From assembly GCA_014360755.1 (NCBI GenBank), contig JACIWX010000003.1:215678-279677 (forward strand): a stretch of 64,000 bases of DNA. The letters run 5' to 3'. Origin of the DNA: Chloroflexota bacterium. GTDB lineage: Bacteria > Chloroflexota > Anaerolineae > UBA2200. The notes under the pieces were generated by a model. The model was not told the origin of the DNA, made no database searches, and saw only the letters and a list, made by a program, of their open reading frames with translations. Shown here piece after piece: positions 32,810-41,947 of the stretch. Numbering within the stretch: position 1 is the stretch's first letter; each line of letters begins with the position of its first letter. The position numbers were made by a program, and so were the translations under genes.

Positions 32810-35050
32810 TTATCTCCCGGTAATGGAGCAAAACCATTGCCAGAATTGCTCCCATGGACTCAAGACCGGCGAGTTCGGCACAGAAACACCTTGCGTTTCT
32901 ATCGCATCTGACTCGATCTGATAGGCTGTGCCGTCCAGTACCACGATCAGCCGCCCACCTATTGCAAAATATTTCCCCCACTGTGGATGCTTTGCCAGCA
33001 ACTGGAAGTAAGCGGGGCTGCCGAACTGCAGGCGGGTCACGCGCATGCGCTGCGGGTCGTAGGCTGTGTCCGTCCAGATATTGTTGCGCAGGACAAACGT
33101 CTTGTTTCCCACCAGTTTTATCTCGGCTGCCTCGCTTTCGCTGCCCCGCTCTGCTTGTGTCAGCTTGTTCTGGATCTGGCTGTCTGCAACCGCCTGGGCG
33201 CCAAATGCTGGCATGCTCCTGAGGGTTGTTAATCTACTGCTCTCAGCAACTAACTGGCGGCCAGCTTCGGTCAAGATGTCCTGTTGTTCATCAACCAGGA
33301 ACGAGGTATAGGGTGTCATAATGCCGTAGCGCACGCTGAGGGAGATAATGCTATCCACCAGTTCCTTGTTCTCCCCATGCAGGCGGATTTCCTTGAGCAA
33401 GTATCCGATCTTGCGCGTAGCCCATAGGCGTGGGACAAAGTCCTGACCGCCCTGCCGGCTAAAGTTTAAGTTTGGATAAGAAAACGAGCGCTCTTCGCCA
33501 TTGACGGTGCCGTGTAGAGTGACCTGTGCGCTGCCGCCCTCGCGGTAACGACCCACAACCAATAATTGGCTGCCTGCGAATAGGTCTGGCAGAGGATCTG
33601 GATACAGATCTTCTACCTCAACCCCTCGAATATAAAGACGTAAATCTGACAGAAGGGGTGCGCTGATTTTGGTGTAAAAGGAGGTGATGACTTCCTCAAT
33701 GCTCTGTTCTGGCTCTACATAAGCGCTTGCCCCGCGATGCTCCTGGCTGAGTGTGTCCAACAGAATGGTGTTTACATCGTAGCCAACGCCAAAGGAGAAC
33801 AAACGGATGTTCTTCGTTGCGACGCGGTTGACATCGGTGAGGATGCGTTCCAGATCCGTGACCCCCGCGGTAGGCAAGCCATCGGTCAGGAAAATGATGA
33901 ACAGGGGGCGTTCGCTGTTCGAGTCCATCGCTTCTAGCAACGCGCGGTGGATATTCGTTCCACCTCCCGCCGATAGACGGCGCACAAATCGGCGTGCCTC
34001 GTCACGTTCAGAGGCGGGGCGCAGGTTCGTAGCATATTTGCTGATAGAGGTGTTGAAGGCGATGATGTTAAAGCGATCTTCCTCCTGCAAATGATCCAGA
34101 ACGAACTCGAGGGCATCTTTGGCTTGCTGAAGCTTTTTGCCTTCCATACTACCTGAGGTATCCAGGACAAAAAGGACATCTTTAGCGACGATTGCCTCCA
34201 CATCTGCTTCCACTTGCGGAGCAATGAGGAGGAGAAAGAAGCCGTCTTCTCCCCGTTCCTTGTAGGAGAGCAGGTGCACTCCCACGTCGTCCTCGGAGAT
34301 GCTGTAGTACAGTTCAAAGTCTTTGTCCGGCCGTACGTTATTTGCTTCGAAGCTAATGAGGGCGGAAGTTTCGCCTGTGCGCTCGATGGCGACGTTGTGA
34401 GAGGGGGAGTAGATGGCTTTAATCGGTACAGGGGATTGCAAATCCACCGTGATCACCACTTCCTCCAGGGGACGGCTGGAGAAGCGCTCGGTATCCAAGG
34501 GGTAGACATAGTGAACCAGTCCCCTGTCTGCAAGCAAAACCTGGCGATAGGCGATTTGTACTCGCTTCTCACCATGCGCAGGAATGGGGTAGATGCTGGC
34601 TTGAAAAGCGTTGCGCCCCACGTATTCGAGCAGCGCTGGATCTCGGCGGCGCCGCACAATGCTTTCGTAAGTACGACGCGCCTCCTCCTTATCCAAGACC
34701 TTGCCTGATAGACGTTTGCCATCCACAAATAACGCGAAATCAGAAATGGCGGCATCTTCAGGCAGGGGGAACAGATACGTGCCTTCTAGCTCATACGGTG
34801 AATCGTTGAGGAAAACCTGGTCAATTTCTGTCTGCGCGACCTGATCTTTGATGGTTACCCGGACATGGTGGTACTTGACCGCCAAGTCAGGCACGACTTG
34901 GATGTGCGGCGGTGGGATGGGGATGATGAACCCGTCTGCCTTGGCCGTTATGTGGGTCATCAAAGAAGCCAATAGAAAGGTGCAAACCGCCAATCCCCAA
35001 CGCAAGGATTTCCATGCACTTGGTGGACAAGCAAGTACTGTGGGCTTCAT
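32810..35050 (-). CDS. VIT and von Willebrand factor A domain protein
   Basis: 746 aa. An N-terminal hydrophobic signal (about 14-36) precedes a VIT domain (about 50-175; QTEIDQVFLNDSPYELEGTY). The vWA domain (about 290-460) has the metal-ion-dependent adhesion site DTSGSMEGKK and SxS-like FNTSIS. A beta-rich region and a C-terminal tail with a WYxP-like segment follow. This VIT-vWA layout resembles inter-alpha-trypsin-inhibitor heavy-chain-like bacterial proteins. A surface adhesion or protein-binding role is likely. Confidence 0.88.
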   Translation of the reverse strand: MKPTVLACPPSAWKSLRWGLAVCTFLLASLMTHITAKADGFIIPIPPPHIQVVPDLAVKYHHVRVTIKDQVAQTEIDQVFLNDSPYELEGTYLFPLPEDAAISDFALFVDGKRLSGKVLDKEEARRTYESIVRRRRDPALLEYVGRNAFQASIYPIPAHGEKRVQIAYRQVLLADRGLVHYVYPLDTERFSSRPLEEVVITVDLQSPVPIKAIYSPSHNVAIERTGETSALISFEANNVRPDKDFELYYSISEDDVGVHLLSYKERGEDGFFLLLIAPQVEADVEAIVAKDVLFVLDTSGSMEGKKLQQAKDALEFVLDHLQEEDRFNIIAFNTSISKYATNLRPASERDEARRFVRRLSAGGGTNIHRALLEAMDSNSERPLFIIFLTDGLPTAGVTDLERILTDVNRVATKNIRLFSFGVGYDVNTILLDTLSQEHRGASAYVEPEQSIEEVITSFYTKISAPLLSDLRLYIRGVEVEDLYPDPLPDLFAGSQLLVVGRYREGGSAQVTLHGTVNGEERSFSYPNLNFSRQGGQDFVPRLWATRKIGYLLKEIRLHGENKELVDSIISLSVRYGIMTPYTSFLVDEQQDILTEAGRQLVAESSRLTTLRSMPAFGAQAVADSQIQNKLTQAERGSESEAAEIKLVGNKTFVLRNNIWTDTAYDPQRMRVTRLQFGSPAYFQLLAKHPQWGKYFAIGGRLIVVLDGTAYQIESDAIETQGVSVPNSPVLSPWEQFWQWFCSITGR

Positions 35051-35379
35051 GGTGCGCTACCTCCTCAGGGCTTGTTCTCACCTCTTGAGACGGTACAGCG
35101 CCGATGAATGTTCCCACAACAGAGAACCCCCACCATGGCATGGGGAGGCACCTTTAGCCATCTGACAGTTTCTATCTTCCCGCATGCTGCCCGCGGCATG
35201 GGATTCCGCAAATGGCGGACTGTGGGCCGCCCCAAGCGCGGTCTGCTTTTGACCGGCTTGCCTCTTTGGAGGTACAATAACGCCGCAAAGTGGGGGCGGT
35301 CAATAACGGATATATTTGGCCATGCTATCCGTTGCATCCGTGCCGCCCATCCGTTGCCGGATCGAAGGAGGGTATGACG

Positions 35380-36849
35380 ATGCCTAATCTATGTGTCCAG
35401 ATGAGGTTGGCGATGGGCTTGGTGCTTCTCCTTGCCTTGGCTGCTTGCCAAGGTTCTGCCCCATCCGTTCCCACGCCCACCGCGGCGTTGCCCACATCCG
35501 TCCCCACGCCAACCCTGTCCACCCCTGCGCCGCCCACCGTCTTCCCTACGCCAACCCTGCTTGCGCCGACGGTGCGCGAAGCCATGCCCGATGCGAACTT
35601 TGCGGGGCTCTTGCCTTTGCTGAGCCCACGCGTGCACCGTATTGCGGCAGCCGGATGGGCGGCACACAACGCAGGCGTGCTGCTCACACTTGTGGATGGT
35701 GCAGAGCAGCGTGCCCATGCCTACGTGGATGCCCAAGGCAAAACCTGGGTTTTGGCCAACTTCAATTTGCCAGTTTTTCAAGAGGGCCAAGTTGAATTTC
35801 AACCCCAGTTTAATACCCCTGATTTTGGATTTTTGATGGGGTGGGTAGACAATGAAGGCAATAGGCTTTACCATATTCCTTTACAACCAGGAGTTGAAGG
35901 CAAAGCCCCAGTTGTTTATCAAAAGGATAACCGACTTTATGAAGGATTAGTAGATTTAGCCACTGGCAAAATTGACCCTGCTTCAGAAAAACCCTACTGG
36001 CAGGAAATGCCCCCGCAAGCGGTCAAGGCCGTTATGGCCAAATACGAGAATGCAGTTTGGGTTACTTTCTGGGACAGGGATGGAAAGCAATTAGAAGCCG
36101 AAAGAATCAAAGTCTGCGACCTCCCTCCCGAACCCACCCCCACCCCCGAACGCCCAACCCCGAGTGCCGAAGCGCCAGAACTTTCCGAGTGGGGATTGAA
36201 ATGGGATGCTGGCCGCAAAGCCTATGTAACCGTAGACAACCGCTACGGCCTGCCGGCCGGAAGTGAGGCAGGGATTTATGCCAGGGAGAAGTATTTTGTC
36301 AATGGCGAGGAGCGCTGGGGATGGATTGGCCTGAAACCAGCAGTAATTGAAAGGCTTCTGGAAGAAGCAAAACAACGAGGAGAACTTAAAATAGATTTAT
36401 CATTTGATCCGAGAGGAATGACTGTGCAAATTGGGGAGGAGAGATTTAGCCATAAACCCACATTGAAGTTTGTTGGGTTAAAAGGTCTAAGAGCTGGAAC
36501 TATTTTTAGAGCCCCATTGGCGGGAACTGTCTTTTTCATCAAGGATGTTTTTTTGCCTGATGAGACAAAATATAGTTTTGCCCTAATTAGGAGTGGAGAG
36601 GTAAATCGTTTTTTCGGCTTGCCCCATGATAGCATGGAGGTTTTAATACCAAACCTGGCCTATGGCGAAGAAAAAGAGGTTCTGTTTGGAGAGGCCCTTT
36701 TCCGACTCAAAGACGAAAAAACCATTACTGATTGGTTTCCTGGAGGGTTTCAGGTAATAATAAGCATGGATGACAGAGAAGGAATCGTAAGCGTTAATGT
36801 GAATGATATCTTGAATAAAGGAGGAAAACTGGTTTTTCCTCTCCCTTGA
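35380..36849 (+). CDS. Lipoprotein with GC-rich head and AT-rich tail, unknown function
   Basis: About 489 aa from ATG 35380 (SD GAAGGAGG, seven bases upstream; the frame is open from 35290 but that region is unconserved). The N-terminus (LLLALAACQG) is a lipoprotein signal with a Thr/Pro linker. The middle repeats TPTPERPTPSAEAPE around 280. No fold was recognised. Composition shifts from GC-rich (to about 35820) to mixed, then AT-rich from about 36360, suggesting mosaic origin. Confidence 0.65.
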   Translation: MPNLCVQMRLAMGLVLLLALAACQGSAPSVPTPTAALPTSVPTPTLSTPAPPTVFPTPTLLAPTVREAMPDANFAGLLPLLSPRVHRIAAAGWAAHNAGVLLTLVDGAEQRAHAYVDAQGKTWVLANFNLPVFQEGQVEFQPQFNTPDFGFLMGWVDNEGNRLYHIPLQPGVEGKAPVVYQKDNRLYEGLVDLATGKIDPASEKPYWQEMPPQAVKAVMAKYENAVWVTFWDRDGKQLEAERIKVCDLPPEPTPTPERPTPSAEAPELSEWGLKWDAGRKAYVTVDNRYGLPAGSEAGIYAREKYFVNGEERWGWIGLKPAVIERLLEEAKQRGELKIDLSFDPRGMTVQIGEERFSHKPTLKFVGLKGLRAGTIFRAPLAGTVFFIKDVFLPDETKYSFALIRSGEVNRFFGLPHDSMEVLIPNLAYGEEKEVLFGEALFRLKDEKTITDWFPGGFQVIISMDDREGIVSVNVNDILNKGGKLVFPLP

Positions 36850-38720
36850 CAATAAAACCTCAATCTTTTATTCTTAATACAGAATGGAAACTGCCCAAGA
36901 GATCAAAACCCCAAGGGTTATTTTAGTTGCTTTGCTTTTTCTAATTGTTATTCTTCTAAGTTTCAATTTCGCCCTTTCTCGCTACGGAGCCTTTTGGCAG
37001 AAAACCCAACCAAAAATTCTTCCCCCCTCAGAACAACTACAGAAGACGGAGTTCAAAATCGGCTGTCCAGTGCCTCAAGAATACTGCCAGTCTGGAAAAG
37101 AAGTTTATTGGGAGGGGGAATTAGTAGGATTAGAATTTATTGTGCCAGAAGGGACGCTCTTACTGGCGGCATTCACAGGTGAGCCAAACCGAGGAGTAGG
37201 GAAAAGCGAAGATGGAACACCTTTCAAGGTAATTTCTTTGATTAGTCAAGAGGGTTACAAAGCCTTTTATTTTTTCCAGGGGGAAACAAAGACTTTGCCA
37301 TTTGCCGTAAACACAGGTGACAGCTTGGCCCAGACAAGCGACGAGCCAATTTCTACTACGAAGAAGGTAAATTTTTATTTTAGTGTCGAAAAGGACGGCG
37401 AATCTTTACCCATTACTAGTAGTAGTTTCCAATAATGTCCAAGCGAATTTATAAGATTTCCATTTTCCTTTTATTGATGGCTGGTTTCCTTTCCTTGCCC
37501 AAAAGGGTTTTAGCTTTAACTTGCGTTTCCAAGCCCTTGTCAGAGTGCCAGCAAAACATTGGAAACCCTGATAATGTATGCTGTCAACCTAATCAGCCCT
37601 GTCCTGTTTGGGAGTTTAAGTATGCTTATGATTGCCAGTTATGCTACCCAGATTATGGCGGATATTACTATCAATATGTTTATCGATATCATCAATGTGA
37701 TGCTTCGGACCGGTGTGAGGGGGCGACGGGAGGAGGGAATACCGGTTATGCCGCCAATGGCCATGTTGTCCCTGGTATTTGTAATGCCTCGAGTTACAAT
37801 GGTTCGGACCCGAACTCTGCTTGCGTGAACGGTTCTTGGTATAAAACTTGCTGTACTCCACCGGGCGTCTATCCCGTAACTTACTGTGAGGGTGGAAGGG
37901 CCGACCGCAATCTATGTGCCAATTCGGGTGGGGTTTTGATTTCCGGCAAGGGCTGTGGGACGGCCGCGACGGCGACGCCAACTCCAACGTCTGCTCCTCC
38001 CCCTCCTGCCCCCACTTCCACCCCAACTCCCACTCCCACTCCTTGTCCTGTTCCGGCGGTGCCCACAGGGCTTTCTGGCTCTTGCAATTCGAGTGGAACA
38101 TCGGCGACAGTATCCTGGAATGAGGTAGCGGGAGCAACAAGATATGCCTTAAGAATTGACGATAAGAGTAACCCTTGGAACGGCAGTTGTAGTGAACCTA
38201 ACGACGGTGATATCTGCAACGATAATATTACTACTACTTCATACACTTTTACTCCTACCCCTGGTCATGAGTATAATTGGTGGGTTCATGCTGTTAATAG
38301 TTGTGGTGGATGGAGTGATCCTGCTGACGGTCCAGATTTCTCTTGTGTCCCTTTTTGTCAAGTAAATAATGTTTCTTGTGGAGACTCCACTACTACAAGT
38401 ATTACTCTAAATAATATTACCTACACTAATCATAATACAACCTATTGGGATAGTATGCAGGTTCAGTATGGGCTTAATGGGGTAAAAACTAACTGGGCTA
38501 CCTCTTACACTATCAACAATCTTTCTCCTGACACTACTTATTCCTGTAAAGTCTGCTGTGCTCATACTTTGGGGGAGGGCAGCTGGAGCGCCGCTGGCTG
38601 TTCCTCTTGGATTAATTGCAGTACTTTACCTACTCCCACTCCAACCCCCGCCCCAACTTCCATCACAATTCCTTCCAGCAGTTTGCTTTGTTGTATTCAC
38701 CAGTCGGGCATGGGGGCCTA
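35860..38720 (+). other. AT-rich, compositionally foreign block
   Basis: Codons and base use become visibly A/T-rich relative to both sides, for example in the tail of the lipoprotein gene, the 183-aa gene and the Cys-rich gene. A truncated MITE end follows. No integrase, tRNA or transposase is seen, so the route is unknown. Confidence 0.55.
36884..37435 (+). CDS. Membrane-anchored protein of unknown function
   Basis: 183 aa. One N-terminal membrane segment (VILVALLFLIVILLSFNFAL) followed by a soluble part. The soluble part has two Cys (GCPVPQEYCQSGKEVYW) and beta-rich character. No family was recognised. AT-rich. Its TAA overlaps the ATG of the next gene by one base, so they are probably co-translated. 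Confidence 0.6.
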   Translation: METAQEIKTPRVILVALLFLIVILLSFNFALSRYGAFWQKTQPKILPPSEQLQKTEFKIGCPVPQEYCQSGKEVYWEGELVGLEFIVPEGTLLLAAFTGEPNRGVGKSEDGTPFKVISLISQEGYKAFYFFQGETKTLPFAVNTGDSLAQTSDEPISTTKKVNFYFSVEKDGESLPITSSSFQ

Positions 38721-38721
38721 A
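37435..38721 (+). CDS. Secreted Cys-rich fibronectin-type-III-like protein, possibly truncated
   Basis: 428 aa. Signal peptide (ISIFLLLMAGFLSLPKRVLA), a Cys-rich region to about 180, a Thr/Pro linker (about 180-205), then one or two fibronectin-like beta domains (TSATVSWNEVAGATRYALRI and TTYSCKVCCAHTLG). It ends in a second Thr/Pro linker and a short tail, as though a third domain had been lost. It abuts a MITE remnant, and the style recalls Patescibacteria-type surface proteins. Function unknown. Confidence 0.6.
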   Translation: MSKRIYKISIFLLLMAGFLSLPKRVLALTCVSKPLSECQQNIGNPDNVCCQPNQPCPVWEFKYAYDCQLCYPDYGGYYYQYVYRYHQCDASDRCEGATGGGNTGYAANGHVVPGICNASSYNGSDPNSACVNGSWYKTCCTPPGVYPVTYCEGGRADRNLCANSGGVLISGKGCGTAATATPTPTSAPPPPAPTSTPTPTPTPCPVPAVPTGLSGSCNSSGTSATVSWNEVAGATRYALRIDDKSNPWNGSCSEPNDGDICNDNITTTSYTFTPTPGHEYNWWVHAVNSCGGWSDPADGPDFSCVPFCQVNNVSCGDSTTTSITLNNITYTNHNTTYWDSMQVQYGLNGVKTNWATSYTINNLSPDTTYSCKVCCAHTLGEGSWSAAGCSSWINCSTLPTPTPTPAPTSITIPSSSLLCCIHQSGMGA

Positions 38722-38755
38722 CCCGCTGGAGCGCATCCTGCACAAGCTACGCAAG

Positions 38756-38823
38756 GCGCTTCCCTTCCCTTTGCTCAGTGCGAAGGTTCAGCATGCCAGT
38801 GAGCGCCCCTTTTCAACACCCTC
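38756..38823 (-). repeat. Truncated MITE remnant, copy E
   Basis: Only one end survives: CTTTGCTCAGTGCGAAGG with CAGCATGCC, then TTTTCAACACCCTC (38810-38823), matching the right end of copy C. The other end is absent. It follows the AT-rich block and precedes the hsp20 promoter. Confidence 0.65.
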
Positions 38824-38836
38824 AAGGCAATCGTCT

Positions 38837-38864
38837 TTGCTTTTTGCTGCATATACGGTAAAAT
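38837..38864 (+). promoter_or_regulatory. Possible promoter of hsp20-lon
   Basis: TTGCTT (38837-38842), 16-bp spacer, TAAAAT (38859-38864), 41 bp before the hsp20 start. No CIRCE or HrcA site is visible. Confidence 0.4.
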
Positions 38865-38904
38865 ATATCTACCAACTGAATTTGAACGAAAGAGGGGAAT
38901 CAGC

Positions 38905-39354
38905 ATGTGGCCTATTGACAAATTGGAAGTGAGGGATTATGAGCCGGGCAATCCCTGGTACCATCACTTTTTTGTTTCTATGGCTTCACGTCGGGAGAGG
39001 TTATACCCGGGCCAGCCTCGTATTTGGCATCCACCTACTGATGTGTATGAAACGGATTCCCATATCACCGTCAAGGTCGAAGTCGCTGGGGTGGAGGAGG
39101 ATGATGTCATCGTCCGGCTTGATGGCCGTCTCTTGACGGTGCATGGTTACCGCTTTGACCCAGCGGCTAAGATGGCGTATCAGCAAATGGAAATCAGTTA
39201 TGGTGAGTTCCACAGCGAGGTGTATTTGCCTTGCGATGTGGACGAAAATGAAACGAAGGCGAGCTATGACCGCGGGTTTTTGTACATCCTCCTGCCCAAA
39301 GCGCGGCGGGAGTATAAGATACCGATTGTCATAGCGTCTGAGCCTAAAGCATAG
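38905..39354 (+). CDS. Small heat-shock protein, Hsp20/alpha-crystallin family
   Basis: 149 aa. The alpha-crystallin domain spans about 45-140 (PPTDVYETDSHITVKVEVAG, then RGFLYILLPKAR). Hsp20 proteins hold unfolded proteins without ATP. A C-terminal I-x-I-like motif (IPIVI) is present. The lon gene follows within about 50 bp; a heat-shock pairing of holdase and protease is plausible. Confidence 0.9.
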   Translation: MWPIDKLEVRDYEPGNPWYHHFFVSMASRRERLYPGQPRIWHPPTDVYETDSHITVKVEVAGVEEDDVIVRLDGRLLTVHGYRFDPAAKMAYQQMEISYGEFHSEVYLPCDVDENETKASYDRGFLYILLPKARREYKIPIVIASEPKA

Positions 39355-39405
39355 GTGGGTAATGACCCAAGCGATGTTTCTGACCATGACCATGGAGGTA
39401 CTCAT

Positions 39406-41931
39406 ATGACCTTACTGGCGAATGGACAGGAGATGAATACCGAACAGAAAGCCCCGGTGGCGCAGGCAGGGCAAACAACAGAACGCCTGACCATCCCGGA
39501 AGTCCTGCCTATCCTGCCATTGAAAAATACCGTTGTCTATCCCATTCCGATCCTTCTACCTCTGATCGTCGGGCAGCCACGCTCGATCAAATTAGTGGAC
39601 GATGCCGTGTTGGGCAACCGCATTATTGGCTTAGTGGCACTCAAAGATGCCAGCATAGAGGAACCTGGTCCTGACGATGTCTATCGCGTTGGTTCAGCGG
39701 CTATTATCGCCCGCTTTGCCAAAGCCCCTGATGCAACCATTCGGCTCTTTGTGCAAGGAATCGAGCGCATCAAAATCATTGAGTTTACGCAGACCGAGCC
39801 CTACATGATGGCGAGGGTGCAAGTAACCCCGGACACGGTGGAAGAAGGAGTCGAAGTCCAAGCGTTGATGCGCAATACCCTTGACCTGTTCCGGCGCATG
39901 GCGGCATTGATGCCCTATATCCCTGAAGAATTGATCATGGCCACGTTGAGCGTCGAAGACCCACGGCAACTGGCGTACCTGGTAGCTTCGTATGTGCGCA
40001 TGGACATGACAGATGCTCAGGCGATCTTGGAAGCTGACAGCGTCACTGCCAAGTTGCAGAAATTAAACATCGTCCTGAACAAGGAATTGGAAGTCCTGGA
40101 ATTGGGCAAGAAGATCCAAGACCAGGCTCAGTCCGAGATGCAGAAGATGCAGCGCGAGTATTTCCTACGCGAGCAATTGAAGGCGATCAAGAAGGAACTG
40201 GGCGAGGAAGATGAACAGCAGGCCGAGATCAACGAGTTGGCAGCCAAGATCGAAAAAGCGGGCATGCCACCAGAGGCAGAGAAAGAAGCGCGGCGGGAGC
40301 TAGACCGCCTTTCCAAGATGCCGCCCGCTGCCGCTGAGTATTCGGTCATCAAGACGTATCTCGATTGGTTGGTCAGTATGCCGTGGCAAGTCGCTACGGA
40401 GGACAACCTGGACATCGAACGAGCGCGCCGCATACTGGATGAAGACCACTATGATCTGGAAAAAGTCAAGGAGCGCATCCTGGAGTATTTAGCGGTGCGC
40501 AAACTGCGTCAGGAGCGGAAGAAAGCCGAAGGTGAAGGAGCAGCCGAGGAACCTGTGGATTATATCCGCCGCGAACGCGAGGGGGTTATCCTATGTTTCG
40601 TTGGCCCGCCAGGAACGGGGAAGACATCGCTGGGACAATCCATTGCCCGTGCTCTGGGCCGCAAGTTCACCCGCATGTCGTTGGGCGGAATACGCGATGA
40701 AGCGGAAATCCGCGGGCACCGGCGCACCTATATTGGCGCCATGCCCGGACGAATTATCCAGGCGATTAAGCGGGTGGGTACCAAGAACCCGGTCTTTATG
40801 TTGGATGAGGTGGACAAGATCGGCACGGACTGGCGAGGCGATCCCGCCTCAGCATTGTTAGAGGTGCTCGACCCAGAACAGAACCGCGAGTTCCGCGACC
40901 ACTATCTGGATGTACCCTTTGACCTATCGCAGGTCATGTTCATTACGACCGCGAATTTGCTCGACCCGATTCCAGCGCCATTGAAAGACCGCATGGAGAT
41001 TCTGCAACTATCAGGCTATACCGAAGAGGAGAAGGTGAAAATAGCCCACGGGTATCTGATCCCCCGGCAGTTGCGGGAGAATGCACTGACCAAGGATGAA
41101 ATCGAATTCACCGATGAAGCGTTGCAACGCATCATCCGCGACTATACCCGCGAAGCGGGGCTGCGCAACTTGGAGCGCGAAATTGGCTCCATCTGCCGCA
41201 AAGTGGCGACGCAAATAGCGGCGGGGAAAATCACGGGGAAAAAGGTCATCACTCCAGAAGTAGTGGTCGAGATGCTGGGCAAGCCGCGCTATTTCTTCGA
41301 AGCAGCAGAGCGGACGATGATCCCTGGAGTTGCCACCGGCATAGCCTGGACGGCGACCGGAGGGGATATTATCTTCGTCGAGGCAACCCGTATGCCGGGC
41401 AGCAAGGGATTCTTGGTCACGGGTCAACTGGGGGATGTGATGAAGGAATCCGCCCAGGCCGCTTTGAGTTATGTGCGTTCCAAAGCGAAGGACTTGGGCA
41501 TTCCGGATGACGTCTTTGCCAAGAGCGATATCCACCTTCATATCCCTGCTGGTGCTATTCCCAAGGATGGGCCTTCCGCCGGAGTGACAATGGCTACTGC
41601 GCTGGTTTCCCTGCTTACTGGCAGGCCTGTGAACCCCAAAGTGGGGATGACGGGTGAGATCACACTGCGTGGTCAGGTACTGCCCATCGGTGGCGTCAAG
41701 GAAAAAGTGCTGGCAGCACGGCGTGCGGGCTTGGACACCGTCATCCTTCCCAAACGCAATGAGCCTGACTTGGAAGAAGTACCGGAGGAGGTCAGGAAGG
41801 AGATGAAGTTCGTCCTGGTAGATACCGTAGATGAGGTGCTTGCTGCGGCGTTAACCGATGGCCTCCCCCAAGCAAAACCGAATAAGAAGAATAATAAGAG
41901 GAAAAGAACGAAGAAAAGTGCCAAAGCATAA
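39406..41931 (+). CDS. lon: ATP-dependent protease Lon
   Basis: About 841 aa. N-terminal substrate domain ([19 protein letters not shown]), central AAA+ ATPase (Walker [10 protein letters not shown] near 400, Walker [11 protein letters not shown]), C-terminal peptidase with Ser724 in [10 protein letters not shown] and Lys767 in [14 protein letters not shown], 43 residues apart as in E. coli Lon. The tail is Lys/Asn-rich. ATG 39406 is preferred: GGAGGT lies six bases upstream, while the GTG at 39355 touches the hsp20 stop. Confidence 0.97.
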   Translation: MTLLANGQEMNTEQKAPVAQAGQTTERLTIPEVLPILPLKNTVVYPIPILLPLIVGQPRSIKLVDDAVLGNRIIGLVALKDASIEEPGPDDVYRVGSAAIIARFAKAPDATIRLFVQGIERIKIIEFTQTEPYMMARVQVTPDTVEEGVEVQALMRNTLDLFRRMAALMPYIPEELIMATLSVEDPRQLAYLVASYVRMDMTDAQAILEADSVTAKLQKLNIVLNKELEVLELGKKIQDQAQSEMQKMQREYFLREQLKAIKKELGEEDEQQAEINELAAKIEKAGMPPEAEKEARRELDRLSKMPPAAAEYSVIKTYLDWLVSMPWQVATEDNLDIERARRILDEDHYDLEKVKERILEYLAVRKLRQERKKAEGEGAAEEPVDYIRREREGVILCFVGPPGTGKTSLGQSIARALGRKFTRMSLGGIRDEAEIRGHRRTYIGAMPGRIIQAIKRVGTKNPVFMLDEVDKIGTDWRGDPASALLEVLDPEQNREFRDHYLDVPFDLSQVMFITTANLLDPIPAPLKDRMEILQLSGYTEEEKVKIAHGYLIPRQLRENALTKDEIEFTDEALQRIIRDYTREAGLRNLEREIGSICRKVATQIAAGKITGKKVITPEVVVEMLGKPRYFFEAAERTMIPGVATGIAWTATGGDIIFVEATRMPGSKGFLVTGQLGDVMKESAQAALSYVRSKAKDLGIPDDVFAKSDIHLHIPAGAIPKDGPSAGVTMATALVSLLTGRPVNPKVGMTGEITLRGQVLPIGGVKEKVLAARRAGLDTVILPKRNEPDLEEVPEEVRKEMKFVLVDTVDEVLAAALTDGLPQAKPNKKNNKRKRTKKSAKA

Positions 41932-41947
41932 AAAAACACTACAACGG

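Noticed and set aside
35860-38720. Prophage or integrative element
   Set aside because: No integrase, structural, portal or conjugation gene, no tRNA-adjacent end and no flanking repeat was found.
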